From Agrostemma githago (taxonomy: Eukaryota > Streptophyta > Magnoliopsida > Caryophyllales > Caryophyllaceae), in assembly GCA_958450325.1 (NCBI GenBank), contig OY288262.1, positions 9,211,081 to 9,275,080 on the forward strand: a DNA stretch of 64,000 nt, read 5' to 3'. A program made the position numbers and the translations under genes. This document shows, in pieces, positions 34,534-45,275 of this stretch; the first letter of the stretch is position 1; every line of letters begins with the position of its first letter. The notes under the pieces are model-generated. The model worked only from the letters and a program-made list of their open reading frames with translations. It made no database searches and was not told where the DNA came from.

Positions 34534-35577
34534 ATGGCTTCGACTTCTAATCCTTCTAAACGTTCATCTTCTAGTAAGTCTTCTAAGCCAAAACTTTTAC
34601 CTTGTCCCGATACAACCCTAGCTCGAACTTTCTCTGAAAAGACCTTTCAGAGTACAAGGTGGCCTTGCCCATTCACGATGGAAATTCTAGGAATAAAGGA
34701 CGATATTAGAGAGTTATCGTCAAGGACCGGAACTAGCGGTCTCCTAAGATACGTGAATTGCACATATAAAGACCTTGCATGTGAACTCTTAGGTACTTTT
34801 ACCATCGATAACCCGACCACACCTAGGGAGTTCAAGCTTAGATTGTTCGGTAGAAATCATTTTTTAAATGTTTCCGAATTCGGCCTAGCCCTAGGTCTAC
34901 TCACATCGGGTACCGGAGTTGGTGAACCTTTAAGGGATGTGCAAGCTATTACAACCAGGAGAGACTTGTGGAGGTGCATAGCGCCTGAACAACGAGATTT
35001 CGAACCCAATTCAAATTTTACCGCCGAAATCCGTAACCCTTCTATTCGTTACTTTGCTGAGATACTTTCCCATTGCTTGATACCGTCTACCGACAATATC
35101 ATTAATCTCAATGTGTGTGTCTTACAATTGATTAGTGACTCTTTACTCGGTAATCCCAACCCCCTTGACCTACCTATTGTCGTGGCGTTACACTTTCATC
35201 AAATTATTGTTGCTCAACGCCCCTCCGTAGACTGTGATGGTCTTGTGACTTTAATCGCGAGAAACTTGGGTTATGCGACCGACCATCTTATCCCACATGA
35301 CAACCGTGTCTGGCTTGACGAGGCCTACCTCCCTACTTGGATCTTTGATGTACCTGACCATCGCCCCGTCTCCATTTGCCACGACCGCGCTTTAATAGTC
35401 CCCAACATATACCGAATAAATATTTACAATTGTCACAATTGGGACCTACGTTTAGGTTCCGGTGAATTCCGACTGAACGAATCGGGGGGAATAGGAGTTT
35501 GGGAGTACGCCGGTGAGTTGGAACCCACCGAGGGCACTCCGACGGCTTCTTTAGCGTCAAATGACTACTCGAATTAG
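34534..35577 (+). CDS. Athila ORF-1-type protein downstream of pol, intact
   Basis: An uninterrupted 347-codon frame (MASTSNPSKRSSSSKSSKPK) with a basic Ser-rich N-terminus, then a globular region: YVNCTYKDLACELLGTF, REFKLRLFGRNHFLNVSEFG, ALGLLTSGTGVG, NPSIRYFAEILSHCLIPSTDN, IVVALHFHQIIVAQRP, and an acidic end (GELEPTEGTPTASLASNDYSN). The layout resembles the Athila ORF-1 family (PF03078) and related plant mobile-domain proteins found in the envelope position of Athila elements. I see no signal peptide or membrane segment, so it is not an obvious envelope protein. Function is unknown. It is striking that it is open while pol is wrecked. Confidence 0.8.
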   Translation: MASTSNPSKRSSSSKSSKPKLLPCPDTTLARTFSEKTFQSTRWPCPFTMEILGIKDDIRELSSRTGTSGLLRYVNCTYKDLACELLGTFTIDNPTTPREFKLRLFGRNHFLNVSEFGLALGLLTSGTGVGEPLRDVQAITTRRDLWRCIAPEQRDFEPNSNFTAEIRNPSIRYFAEILSHCLIPSTDNIINLNVCVLQLISDSLLGNPNPLDLPIVVALHFHQIIVAQRPSVDCDGLVTLIARNLGYATDHLIPHDNRVWLDEAYLPTWIFDVPDHRPVSICHDRALIVPNIYRINIYNCHNWDLRLGSGEFRLNESGGIGVWEYAGELEPTEGTPTASLASNDYSN

Positions 35578-37803
35578 ACCCCCCTACAAGAGTCGGTAGA
35601 TAATATGGTTTGTATGTGTTGTGGGTATATGTGTAGGTTGGTTGGTGAGTCTACAATTGTATGTTCTTAGATTAATCTCGTCCCTCGTTCCTTGTTTCAT
35701 CATCATTATAATCATTGTGATTGCTTTATCTTGAACCAAAAATTGCAAGTTGTCCCACCGTCCCATCGATTTTTGTGGCCGTCACGGCCTTGGTATTGCT
35801 CCCGGTCTTTAGGCGACGTGATTACGCCATTGACCTTTTGAAAAATCCAAATTCTATCTTTCTCAATTTTTCTTAATCCGGGTTAGGTGACGTGACTACA
35901 CCTACGTCCAATTTTTCACCCTTTCATTTTATTTTCTTTCATTTTCATTTTCTTAGCCACTTGGCTAGGGTCTAGGTGATGTGATTGCACCTAGGCCCGC
36001 CACTATTTTATCGCTTTCTTTATTTTATTTTCCTTTTCTTTTTACAAAATTCTTGAAAAATCCAAAAACATTCAAAAATCATAAAAATCCAAAAAGATTT
36101 TTCTTAATTTTCTTTTCCGTCTTTTTCGTTCTTCCCCTACTTGTCCGTTGAGGACAATGCACAGTTTTAGGGTGGGGGGGGGAGTCTACTATCTTTTATT
36201 TTCCAAAAATCTTTTCAAAATCCATAAAAATTTGAAAAAAATCGAAAAATTAAAAACATTTTCTTTTCTTTTCTCGTTTCTCGTTATGTTTCGTGTCCCG
36301 TATATGGTCTTGTTCTCTACTCTTACAGGTAACCACCACCCTAATAGCACGATTTGAAGAGATTATGGAAGCACCCGCTTGGTAACTTCCTTCCTTCCTT
36401 CTTCCTTATTTTTGTAGAGGAGTTAGGGTGTTGCTATTTGGAGGCTCTCGAAGTTGAGCATTTTTGGTGTTGTGGTTGATTGTGTGCTTGTACGATGATG
36501 GAGTATGGAGTACATGACCTTACTTGTGTTTTCTTTTATTTGCTTTTCCTTTTCGTGTGTTTCATTTTGTTTTGCTTTTGTATAGTGTGTCTAGGATTAA
36601 AATTTTTCGAAAACCCGATTACGAATCTTTTACAAGAGTTTACATTCCATTGTAGATAACCCATTGTAGATTTTGGACCTTAATCTAGTAGAATGACTCT
36701 TAGGTAATAAATTTGTTGATCCTTTAGCTTGAGTCCACCTTTTCTACTAGAGGTTTACTTCGGAGTTTGCATTTCACCACCTTGATCACCCATGGAGGAG
36801 TTAGGTCTTGGTTCCCGCATCCCGTTTTCTAGGTGACCTTGCTCGATTGACCATTGCACCTTTAGTCCAAATTATTTCCGCTTTTTGTGGGTTATCCGGG
36901 AATGGCGCGCGTTCTCGATTACCTATTTTTCCTCCACCTATACATCACCACAATAAGTTTACACAAAAATAACCTCCAAGCTTGGTTTCGAACCACATCA
37001 AAAAGCCAAAAAAAAGGGCAAACCAAAGCAAGAGAAAAGGGCACAAAAACATGAAAAAGAAAAACAAAGGAGAGAAAAGGAGCTTCAAATAATGGAAAAT
37101 TGTATCATCAAATTAAAAACGTCTCCTTCGAAAAAAAAAACTCTTTGATCGATTCGTCCCCGTGAAGTGCCAACTAGAGGACCGAGTCCCAAGGTAGGAA
37201 GATAGCGGTGATTAGTCGATCCACGCAATAATTGTAAACACTCCACCTTTTTGTTTGGGATAATTTAGGAAATTCGAGTTTGGAACGACCCTCTTGGCTT
37301 AGCCAAAGAGGGCGGGACTGCACCTACCTACAGTGTCGAACGAATCCATGGTTCACTTTTTCTACTCCGTTATACGCCCCGTAGTACCCCTTTAGAAGTA
37401 TAGGAGGACCTAGGCTAAGTTATCAACATCTATATTGCTTAATTGTCATAGTATTAGGCTTTGGTCCTTGTTTACGTGGGTGATTTATCTTGGAAGTTTA
37501 TTATTGTTTTAGGTAAGTAATCGATGTCTTTCCCCGCCGTCTCGATGAGGGATTCGGTGTTTTATTTTTGCTTTGGATGCATCTATTCTTTCGTGTTATG
37601 TGTTTTTATGTGTTTAGTCACATCCACCATTTTGAGCAAGCCCCAACTTGCCTTGCATGGGAGTACTCTACCTCATGGGTATTTCGATGTGAGTTGAAGG
37701 GACGGAGCGAGCCCGTTAATTGCCCCGTATTGGCTTAGCATAGTCTAGCTAGTAGTAGTAGTTTGTAATTTCTTTTTGGGTCTTTGCTCGAGGACGAGCA
37801 ACG
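35578..37803. other. 3' non-coding tract of the Athila element
   Basis: 2.2 kb without a gene. It has repeated GTGATTGCACC/GTGACGTGATTACGCC-like phrases (35815-35995), a purine-rich run GTGGGGGGGGAG (about 36172-36183) after GAGGACAATGCACAG, and AAAAGGGCAAACCAAAGCAAG-type A-rich DNA near 37010-37090. Long non-coding tracts here are usual for Athila elements. Confidence 0.6.
36163..36184 (+). promoter_or_regulatory. second, internal polypurine tract
   Basis: TTTTAGGGTGGGGGGGGAG closely resembles the purine tract before the 3' LTR (GTTTAGTGTGGGGGAAT), and both follow a GAGGAC phrase. It might prime plus-strand synthesis internally. Confidence 0.4.
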
Positions 37804-37820
37804 GTTTAGTGTGGGGGAAT
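37804..37820 (+). promoter_or_regulatory. polypurine tract of the Athila element
   Basis: GTTTAGTGTGGGGGAAT abuts the 3' LTR at 37821. Confidence 0.85.
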
Positions 37821-38126
37821 TATTGTGTGCTAAATTTAGACCGTTTTTCCTCCCATTTAGACCCGTTTTCCCTCGTTTTGCGAGTCTTGAGTGCGATTAT
37901 CGCCATATTTTGAGTATTTCTCGCATTAGCGTCCCTCTTGTGCGTTTTACGTATTTTTGGTAGTTTTTCTATCATTTTAATAGGATTTGACACCGAAATC
38001 ACGATCGAGCTTCCACGAGCACAAGAGGAGGGAATACCGTCCAAAGAGCAAAGCACACAACTTAAAGTTTAAAGTCATCCAATTAATCGACGAAGAATGA
38101 GACAAGAGTCGAGGCCAGAAAATGAT

Positions 38127-38371
38127 CGGGCGAAACTTCGCCCGGTGAGACACCACCAGGCAAAGTTTCACCCGACGGTAAAAATGCCTCCCCGAAGATT
38201 TTCCGAGACTTCCCACCGGGCGGAACTGACCGGGCAAAATTTCGCTCACCGGTGAAATTTCGCCCGATGGAGAAAGTGGCCAAAAATAGCAAAAAGTGAA
38301 GAAAATCTCACCGGGCGAAATTTCACCCGGTGGGATTATTACCTCAAACCGCAAGGCAAAGTTTCACCCCA
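38127..38371. repeat. palindrome cluster in 3' LTR
   Basis: Counterpart of 26158-26405. The first unit (CGGGCGAAACTTCGCCCG) is intact, and the CACCGGGCGAAATTTCACCC unit at about 38309-38332 is conserved. The middle unit has lost symmetry (GGGCAAAATTTCGCTC). Confidence 0.9.
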
Positions 38372-38453
38372 GGAAGATGCTAAGGGTGATTGTCTCACTA
38401 ATTGAGCAAAAAGTTGGATTTGGGCTTTAGGTTAAATACCCATTAAGGCATTG

Positions 38454-38463
38454 CTATATATAT
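38454..38463 (+). promoter_or_regulatory. TATA-like site in the 3' LTR
   Basis: CTATATATAT at the position equivalent to 26491-26500. Confidence 0.55.
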
Positions 38464-39567
38464 GTTACCCTAGTTTGTTACCCAAGGCACTCACTATCCA
38501 TCCATAATCCATCATACTCACTATCCATCCATAATCCTCACTATCATCCATCTCTTTACCCCTTCATTAGAAAAACAATCTAGTAGTATTATTAGTAGTT
38601 CTCTATAATCTAGTAGTAGATCTATTAGTTACAATCAACAATTCTCTAGATTTCAAGTTTGTAGAAGATTATTCCAAGTTTTATTTGAAGATTTGTTGGG
38701 TTTATTGAAGATTTAGTGACAAGTTCTTCATTTTATTCATCAAAAATTCAATCTTTATCTATGCAATCTTCTTATTTCTTGTAGATCTTCTTAGTTAGTA
38801 TATATTTCGCTTCCATTCTCTAATCTCTAGTTTAGTTTTTATGTTATTCTCTTATCATTGTCTTGTTTAGATTATCATAGTGTTGTTAGTTTCTTTAGAT
38901 CTAGTTAATATGCATGTTGTAGTGATTTTCTCCTTAGTTAATGTTTGGTTGTCTTCCATTATGATTAGTGAGTAGATTTCTTGTTGGGGGGTTTAGAGAT
39001 GAAGACTTGGATTATTTGAATTAAAGGATGTTGGTGGGTTGCTTGCTTGTTGGTTTATCTTGTTTATGGTTGTTGTGTCATTGTTGTTTTAGTCCGGCCA
39101 ACTAGACCGACCTTGACTAGTTTCTATCAATATAGGGAAACTCCGGGTAGAAATTACCATAGCTAGAGACTTACCATTATTCGCCGCGAAAGCAGGTTTT
39201 TAGGTGGGTCAGGTGAAGAAACCGAAAGGTGGCATTCTCCCTTTATCAATGTTGCAACGAAAACTCGATTCCGACCTTCTTAGACTCCAAGTACCGAATC
39301 CCGACTTCCCCCTAACACCTTTCCCTAGATTGATCACCCCTAGTTATCCTCGTAGACATTTCTCTTGTATAAACTCGACCCTTAGAAACCCCCATCTAGA
39401 CGTCAAACACACCGCTTTAAACTTGACGTCACACTCTGTTCCTTGTGGACCGACCTCGACTGACCACAATTACTCTAGTAGTTTCTGTGTTATTCCGAGT
39501 CTATAAATATTGTTTGATCCCCCGTCCTTCGCTAAACGACCGATCCGATTAGGGCGCGATCAGCAAT

Positions 39568-39662
39568 CTCCCATTTCAACTTCATCTTCTTCTTTCTCCC
39601 TTTTTCTACATTTCAACTTCCTTCTTTTCATCCAATGTATATGGTCTTAGACTCAGAGGGAG
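39568..39662. mobile_element. right end of the split Stowaway-like MITE
   Basis: Pyrimidine-rich DNA ending ACTCAGAGGGAG, followed by TA at 39663-39664. The terminus is complementary to CTCCCTCCAAGTCT at 19896 with a few mismatches. The GCAAT target duplication shows that the Athila element landed in this sequence. Confidence 0.55.
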
Positions 39663-39728
39663 TACTTTTTACTGATATTTACTGATAAGTATACTTCTAA
39701 TATTATACTTCATGTTTACTTATTACAG

Positions 39729-40035
39729 GATTACGACTCGTACACTAGTAATTCTTTTAGTAATGTTGGAAAATATGAGTTAGAGTTATACTTAGAAGAA
39801 CTTGTACCGCCACGTACTAATGAATTTGATGTGCTTGAGTATTGGAAGACGCATTATGTGAGGTATCCTGTCCTAGCTCAAATGACTCGCGATGTGTTGG
39901 CAATTCCTATATCTACAGTAGCTTCTGAATCAACTTTCAGCATTGGTGGTAGAATTCTTTATCCATGTAGGAGCTCTTTGAAGCCTTCTAATGTTGAAGC
40001 TCTTGTTTGCCATGAAGATTGGGCATTTAATCAAG
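39729..40035 (+). pseudogene. hAT transposase, C-terminal dimerisation exon
   Basis: The exon begins after the acceptor TTATTACAG at 39728 and reads DYDSYTSNSFSNVGKYELEL, then the hAT C-terminal dimerisation domain: DVLEYWKTHYVRYPVLAQM, AIPISTVASESTFSIGGRIL, LKPSNVEALVCHEDW. It ends near 40035 before GTATTT. It is in the phase expected for joining to the exon ending at 15054. This exon has no stop. The upstream exon is 24.7 kb away because of nested insertions. Confidence 0.88.
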
Positions 40036-40102
40036 GTATTTCAATTTTTCAACATCTTATGTTAATGTTTCATAAATACTTCCTCTTAAATATTACGGAG
40101 TA

Positions 40103-40397
40103 CTCCCTCCTATTCACTGTTTTCCTCCCACTTTCCTTTTTGAGCTTAGTTTGGTTTTCTTCCCACTTTCCTTTTTTGGAAATAATTTTAATCATTCTTT
40201 ATTCTTCCTTCAATTCTTTATTCTTTTCCTCCACACCTAAACCCAACCCCTTTTCACTTTATACCCCACCTTTTACACTTCATACCCCACTTTCTATTCA
40301 TCTCTCTTACTTTATCTCCACTCTTTATTATTATTATACTCCCTCCTTGGTTTCCCCCCAAAAAAAATTAGGGAGGAAAACAGTGAATAGGAGGGAG
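40103..40397. mobile_element. Stowaway-type MITE, 295 bp
   Basis: The ends pair over about 27 bp: CTCCCTCCTATTCACTGTTT at the left, its complement AACAGTGAATAGGAGGGAG at the right. TA flanks both ends (40101-40102, 40398-40399). It lies just after the hAT dimerisation exon. An inner ACTCCCTCCTTGG near 40338 hints at a second nested end. Confidence 0.9.
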
Positions 40398-40839
40398 TAT
40401 TATTTTTATCGTTTTCATAGTTTCGGTTCATCCCAAAATTGAAGAGATTTGTAGCCAAGTTATGAGGTTGAAGATGGTCCGGAGATATAGCAGAGGCTTC
40501 AGGAGACGGTGTTTAGAGCCTTAGAGGTGTCTGATGGATATGGGTATGGTGAATGCTGATTGTCGATGTGCAAACTGGCTGGAAGAGAGAAATAAATGGT
40601 GTTTGATGTGCACTTGCGGACTACACCTGAAGAAATAAGCTGCTACTTTTTTTTCACAGAGTGTTCTAATAAATTATGAAATTAGTATTTAGTATTTTTA
40701 TTATTCTTATACGGAGTAGTAAGTTTTGCTAATAAAATTGGTGTATGTTATTCATCCGTAACTTTTACACTGTCATTAATTAAATATGAAGTCTTGCTAT
40801 TACACAGGTCTTATGGGTTATTCGGGTTGAATGGGTTAG
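40398..40839. other. non-coding 3' flank of the hAT pseudogene
   Basis: About 440 bp, AT-rich, stops in all frames. It may hold the terminal part of the hAT element, but I cannot identify its inverted repeat. Confidence 0.4.
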
Positions 40840-40848
40840 AAAAATAAC

Positions 40849-41987
40849 GAGTTTTTTTTTTATAAAATAATGCTCAAAAACAAAATAATTATCAAAATGG
40901 AGCCAGTATGAAAGTAATTATCGAAAATGGGTCCACGTCATGGTTCATGTCAGCTTTGGTGCAAAGTCGCTACTTACCCTAGCACATTATACTTCGACTT
41001 TTGTTCTATAAGTTCGGTAAAGTGGAGGGACTCAAGGCCCAAGTCGCTAACTGAGTGAGCGACTTGAGTAGAAGCCGCACACTCAATAAGCGACTAATAG
41101 GCTTCTCTTGCCTTCCACCAATTTTATCAAAGTCCTTGGTTATCTCATCAAAGAAGCAGTTAGTATAAGCCGAGCACTCGACTTGTATCAAAGCTGCATA
41201 CCCAAAGTGCGTTTTTTCTTGTATTTGCATCCCAGCACGACGACTTTTCGCTTCATTTCTAAAATTCCGTTATTCAGACCATGAATCGCTTTATTTTAAG
41301 CTAACCATTCAGTGATCATTTTGAGGAAACTGGAGGGTTTTGTTTGATTTCGCAGCTGTCCCTTGTTTCGGATTGAAGCATGACCATTTCGCTGATCTAA
41401 TTGATTACTGTTTGGATGAAGAGAAAAGATTTTTGGTGTATGAATTTGCAACAAAGTGTTCATTGCATGATGAATTACATGGCACTCCGTATTTCACATA
41501 AATTAAAATATTTATAAGAAAAAACTAAAAAATGAATTATCTCAAAATTGGGGAAATAATGAGCAATAAAAAGGTGAACAGATAGATTAGTACTAGATAA
41601 AGAACTATTTTATGAGTTTTAATTGATTTCTATGATGAATTAAGGTGAATAATCGGGGCCCAAAAAGGAATTTAGGGAGGGCGTGTGGGGTTTTCACTTT
41701 TCAGGTTTTACAGAGGAAGAAATGGTGAGGGGATGTTCTAGAAATGGTGAGTGTGCGCCTTCTACTCAAGTCGTTCACTCAATTAGCGACTTTGGTTTAG
41801 AGTCACCCCACTCTACCGAACCTATAGAATAAGAGTTGGAGTTAAACATAGTCGCTAGGGTAAGTAGCGACTTTGCACCAAAGCTGACATAACTATGACG
41901 TGGACCCATTTTCGATAATTATTTTCATACTGGCCTCATTTCGATAATTATTTTATTTTTGAGCATTATTTTATTAAAAAAAAACTA
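40849..41987 (+). mobile_element. Mutator-like element with long terminal inverted repeats (Pack-MULE)
   Basis: A 1139-bp element with inverted repeats of about 240 bp (40849-41090 and 41745-41987). Both contain ATAAAATAATGCTCAAAAA, ATGGGTCCACGTCAT, CAGCTTTGGTGCAAAGTCGC and GTTCGGTA in inverted order. A 9-bp duplication AAAAATAAC lies at 40840-40848 and 41988-41996. Long inverted repeats plus a 9-bp duplication are the Mutator hallmark. There is no transposase; the interior carries a piece of a host kinase gene. It is inserted in a GGGTTATTCGGGTT-type sequence that continues on both sides. Confidence 0.88.
41356..41502 (+). pseudogene. captured exon of a PTI1-like receptor kinase
   Basis: After an intron-like TTTGTTTGATTTCGCAG acceptor (ending 41355) comes an exon reading ...LKHDHFADLIDYCLDEEKR, then FLVYEFATKCSLHDELHG. 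This follows the kinase-lobe phrase of PTI1-like protein kinases (LKHDN-, -YC-DG, -R-L-YEFA, GSLHD-LHG). The first codons need a 1-nt shift (CTGTCCCTTGTTTC then GGATTGAAG), so the fragment is frameshifted, and it ends TAA at 41500-41502 soon after LHG. It covers only about 45 residues and cannot encode a kinase. The retained acceptor shows that capture was from genomic DNA, not mRNA. Confidence 0.75.
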
Positions 41988-41996
41988 AAAAATAAC

Positions 41997-42499
41997 TGCT
42001 CTTTTATTAATGGGTTTTTAAAGATCAGATCGGGTTCTGTAAAATACTAACAGGTCAGGTTCAGATCAGGTGAATTGACCCGCTTAACTAAACAGGTCGG
42101 GTTCAGGTCATGGGTTTACTGACCCGTTTATATGCAACACGAACACGAACACGAACCCGAAACGACCTGATATGTTTGTCAGGTCTAAAGGTAAGACGTA
42201 TACGAATATAATGTGTCTTGCTCGTGTGAACTAATATGAGCAAGATAATAAAACAGGTACGAATAACACGTAAAGTGGTACAACAAAAGTGGTCCCTCAA
42301 TAAGTTATTGAGAGATCGTCTCTTTCTAATTTTAATTTTGTATTATCATTTTTGGGGGGAGGGGGGGTCCAAACAATTTATCAACATAGTGTCGATGAAT
42401 AATAGGAAAATCAAAACATAATATTAACGAGTCTCACCCCAATCCCCATCCCCTTCCCTTGTTCCCTCCATTCCATTCCCCTTCAAATTCTAAATAGTC
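41997..42499. other. non-coding, CAGGTCGGGTTCAGGTC remnant
   Basis: 42010-42180 is rich in GGGTTC/ACCCG phrases (GACCCG, AACACGAACACGAAC), similar to 25066-25500 and 53920-55060. A run of G lies at 42355-42367. No gene. Confidence 0.45.
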
Positions 42500-45010
42500 G
42501 ACCTTGTTAAGTTTCACTACCACTAGAAATTGTAGACTCGATTAAAATCGAGTTTTCAAAATTCTCAGCGAAGTCGCCAAACCGTGGATCCTGCCACCCG
42601 CGCCGGCGACCCACACGGTCAACGTAGTGTCTCCCCGCCGGCCAGTCTAATCCTGCGGTCCGGGCGAAGTATATGACTTCGATTTTATTACGATTTGTGG
42701 GTTCTACTAGATAGATGTATCGGCGCATCTATGTTTTCGTTGAAATCGATCGAGATGTGCTTGTAAATGTTTAAAGGATGAATCATTTTTGTTTGACAAC
42801 TGTTTAGTGAATCGAACTTGCGATGTGATGTTAGAGTCGCTACCAAACAATTATGGGGCGTTCGGAAACCGTTCAAGTCAATTTTGATCCCTAATCGGTT
42901 CAAAGCCGAATGACATGAGGACCTAAAGATAAAACATTTTACTCTTAAACATTTCATGTCTAAAATGACTCTCGTTTCAAGGATTAGACCATCAAATATG
43001 TAGAGATTGAAGTAAGGGGTGAGGGTACATATTGGGAAGTGAATGTTATGAATATCGACACCTGCATGCCTCTATTAATCAATCGATGTAGGATGTATCG
43101 CGTTCTTAAGTGGTGAAAAAAAAAGTCATTCTCTTAACCTTAGAAATGCATCTTGACTATGTCGGTTCATTTAGGAGCAAATAAACTAAAGTTGAAGTTG
43201 ATATTTAATGTTATTTGCATGCGAAATATACGATAACACATAACAAATTGAACATCCAAAGTTGCACGTAAAAGGGAGAATATGTTTATTACTCCGTATT
43301 TAGTAATCATAATAGACGAATCTGGAAAACAGGTTGAACGCGGTATCACAAGTAATTGTCGAATACGAGATATTAACACACTTGCTATCCTGCTTAAAGT
43401 GCGTCTGTAAGGCATTAGGAAGGATGTCTGGTGCGTGTCAAGCGATCCAATACTGAGTCGCCTGGTTGGACGTGCTTCAGCATTAAGGTGCCTGACTCAG
43501 AGCGTTCTAACTAATACTGAACCAGACCACTAAACGATTTATTTAAACTGCTATGAAACAGAAACACACAAGAACAGACGCCACAGATGAGGCGACTCTT
43601 GATACCCCTGATTACAAGAGTTTCAGGTCAGCGAGGCTAAGACCGCGCATGGGTTTCTGTGTTTGTAAAGTTGCTGATTAGTGTTGTTAATTACGTTTTA
43701 AGCTTCTGATTAGTACTTTAACATGTGATTTCGTCGTAAAAGCGATAAAAACATGTGATTGAAAGCGATAAAGATGTGATAACGTAAATAAATCATGTTA
43801 AGATAAGTTGTTACACCGTTAGATTGTGTACAATAGAAATGATTCGTAGACGATAAGAACGGGTCTAATATGACTACTTGGATTTAGATTTAAGTGTTTT
43901 AATTAGGGGTTTAAGTTGTGGACGTTACGTTGATTGAACGATTTGGTCAAGGAGGTCTAGTCAGACAATCACTGTGATAGGAACCAAGCAATGAGCAAGG
44001 GTTGCACACTGTGTTTAGAAAATTCTTGTGTTCGTGTCGATTTTGGTGGGTTAGGAACACGTTAGTCCACAAAAATCATAATTCATAATGTAAAGACCCT
44101 TACTGAAATAGAATCGAAAATGCTAGATTAAGTGTTGACCTAGTGACGATAACGACTTGAGCGAGACGAATAAACAGCTATATGACGTCAATGAGTCTTG
44201 ATTTACGTTAAGAACGCAATGAATTATTTAGGTAAAGAACCGTTTAATTCGACTTCAATCTTTTAGTTTCGATCTAATTGTGAAGAATTTGATTTAAGAT
44301 ATCGTGTTTTTGTATATTCTATACAGGATTTGAGTTAAGAACTCGTAAGTTGTGAATCAAGGATTCAGGATGTTGTTATTTCGTTGAATTATGAATTCTT
44401 AAAAGTTCGAAGGATTGAAATTATAATTTTGGTAGATCTAGTGAATTATGCACTCAAGAGATTGTCAAATTGCGTGTCAAATGGTCTAGGGAATTGGGTA
44501 TTTATAGTTTTTTAGGTTAAAATCTACGCTTAAACGCGTGACTCCAAGCGACCTATGCTTGAGGCTTCTGGGCTCGTGCGGCCCAGGACTGCGACGTGTG
44601 GTTGTAGGCGCCTGAACTGCTTGCGCCGCAACTTGCAAAAGTTTCCTAAACGATGAGATACATAATCCAAACAATATCTCGAGGGTTTGCTTGAGCGTCA
44701 AGGTGACGTGGTCCGTTATTCGGACCTCGGGCTTTGTTTTCGAGGCTTAACTCGAGTTTGACTTTGCATTCTATAATCGATTCGGGACCCCGAAGCCGAA
44801 TGGACTTTAATTATTGTCAACGCAACTGTCACGATTCGACTAAGACAGTCTAGATGTTGAATTAATATTTTCGAGTAGCATTTTGATCCGAACTATAGAA
44901 CAATCATCTGAAACATCATAAAATGACAATGTGTTGCAGTTCGATCATCATCGGGTGCTGGTCGACGACTCGAGTAGACATCAGGTACAAATTGAGGTGT
45001 CTACACGAGG
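42500..45010 (-). mobile_element. LTR-retrotransposon remnant without coding region
   Basis: Read on the minus strand it starts TGTAGACACCTCAATTTG near 45003. Downstream it has GGTGTCGATATTC near 43052, TTTGGTAGCGACTCTAAC near 42845 and GGTTTGGCGACTTCGCTGAG near 42585. The last two resemble the region after an LTR/primer site in gypsy elements. The phrase CGATCATCATCGGGTG near 44943 is shared with 2769. No gag or pol is found and no target duplication could be matched, so the limits are approximate. Confidence 0.35.
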
Positions 45011-45275
45011 CCGAATGACGCACCGATACAAAGACTTTGAAGGATGGATAACATATTGGTTGGTGTCAATCGAGTAAGATCTATATAGACTTGGATGAGA
45101 GAGATTGAGAACGAAAGAAAGTTCCTTGGATTAAAGAAGTTATGACATTGGTTAGGAGTTAGGACAGTGTGAAAGGAGAGAATTCGTGGTTGAGGATATT
45201 GAGGACTATCCTTTTATTCTTCGATTATTTTTATTTATTCTTAATTATTTTTATTTTACTTTTCATGACTATTAA

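Larger units (their letters stand above)
37821..39562 (+). repeat. 3' LTR of the Athila element
   Basis: Colinear with 25853-27619, ending CGCGATCA before the GCAAT duplication. A 22-bp segment present near 26608 of the 5' LTR is absent here between short CATT repeats. The palindrome cluster at 38127-38371 and the TATA-like site at 38454-38463 are kept. Confidence 0.93.
25848..39567 (+). mobile_element. Athila-type Ty3/gypsy LTR retrotransposon, 13.7 kb
   Basis: The element proper is 25853-39562 with target duplication GCAAT at 25848-25852 and 39563-39567. LTRs of 1767 and 1742 bp flank a primer-binding site, gag, pol (protease, RT, RNase H, integrase) and a separate ORF of the Athila ORF-1 type, then a 2.2-kb non-coding tract and a purine tract. 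Pol is decayed by frameshifts and stops, but gag and the downstream ORF are open. The LTRs are similar but carry scattered substitutions and a 22-bp indel near 26600, so the insertion is not very recent. Confidence 0.95.

Noticed and set aside
34534..35577. Reading the downstream Athila ORF as a retroviral envelope
   Set aside because: No signal peptide, no transmembrane segment and no cleavage motif are visible; it fits the Athila ORF-1 type better.
41006..41230. 74-codon minus-strand frame in the MULE
   Set aside because: It lies largely in the inverted repeat and shows no domain.
43052..45003. Clean solo LTR from 43052 to 45003
   Set aside because: The ends (TATCGACACC and GGTGTCTACA) look LTR-like, but no matching target duplication was found and internal-type sequence continues beyond; kept only as a remnant.
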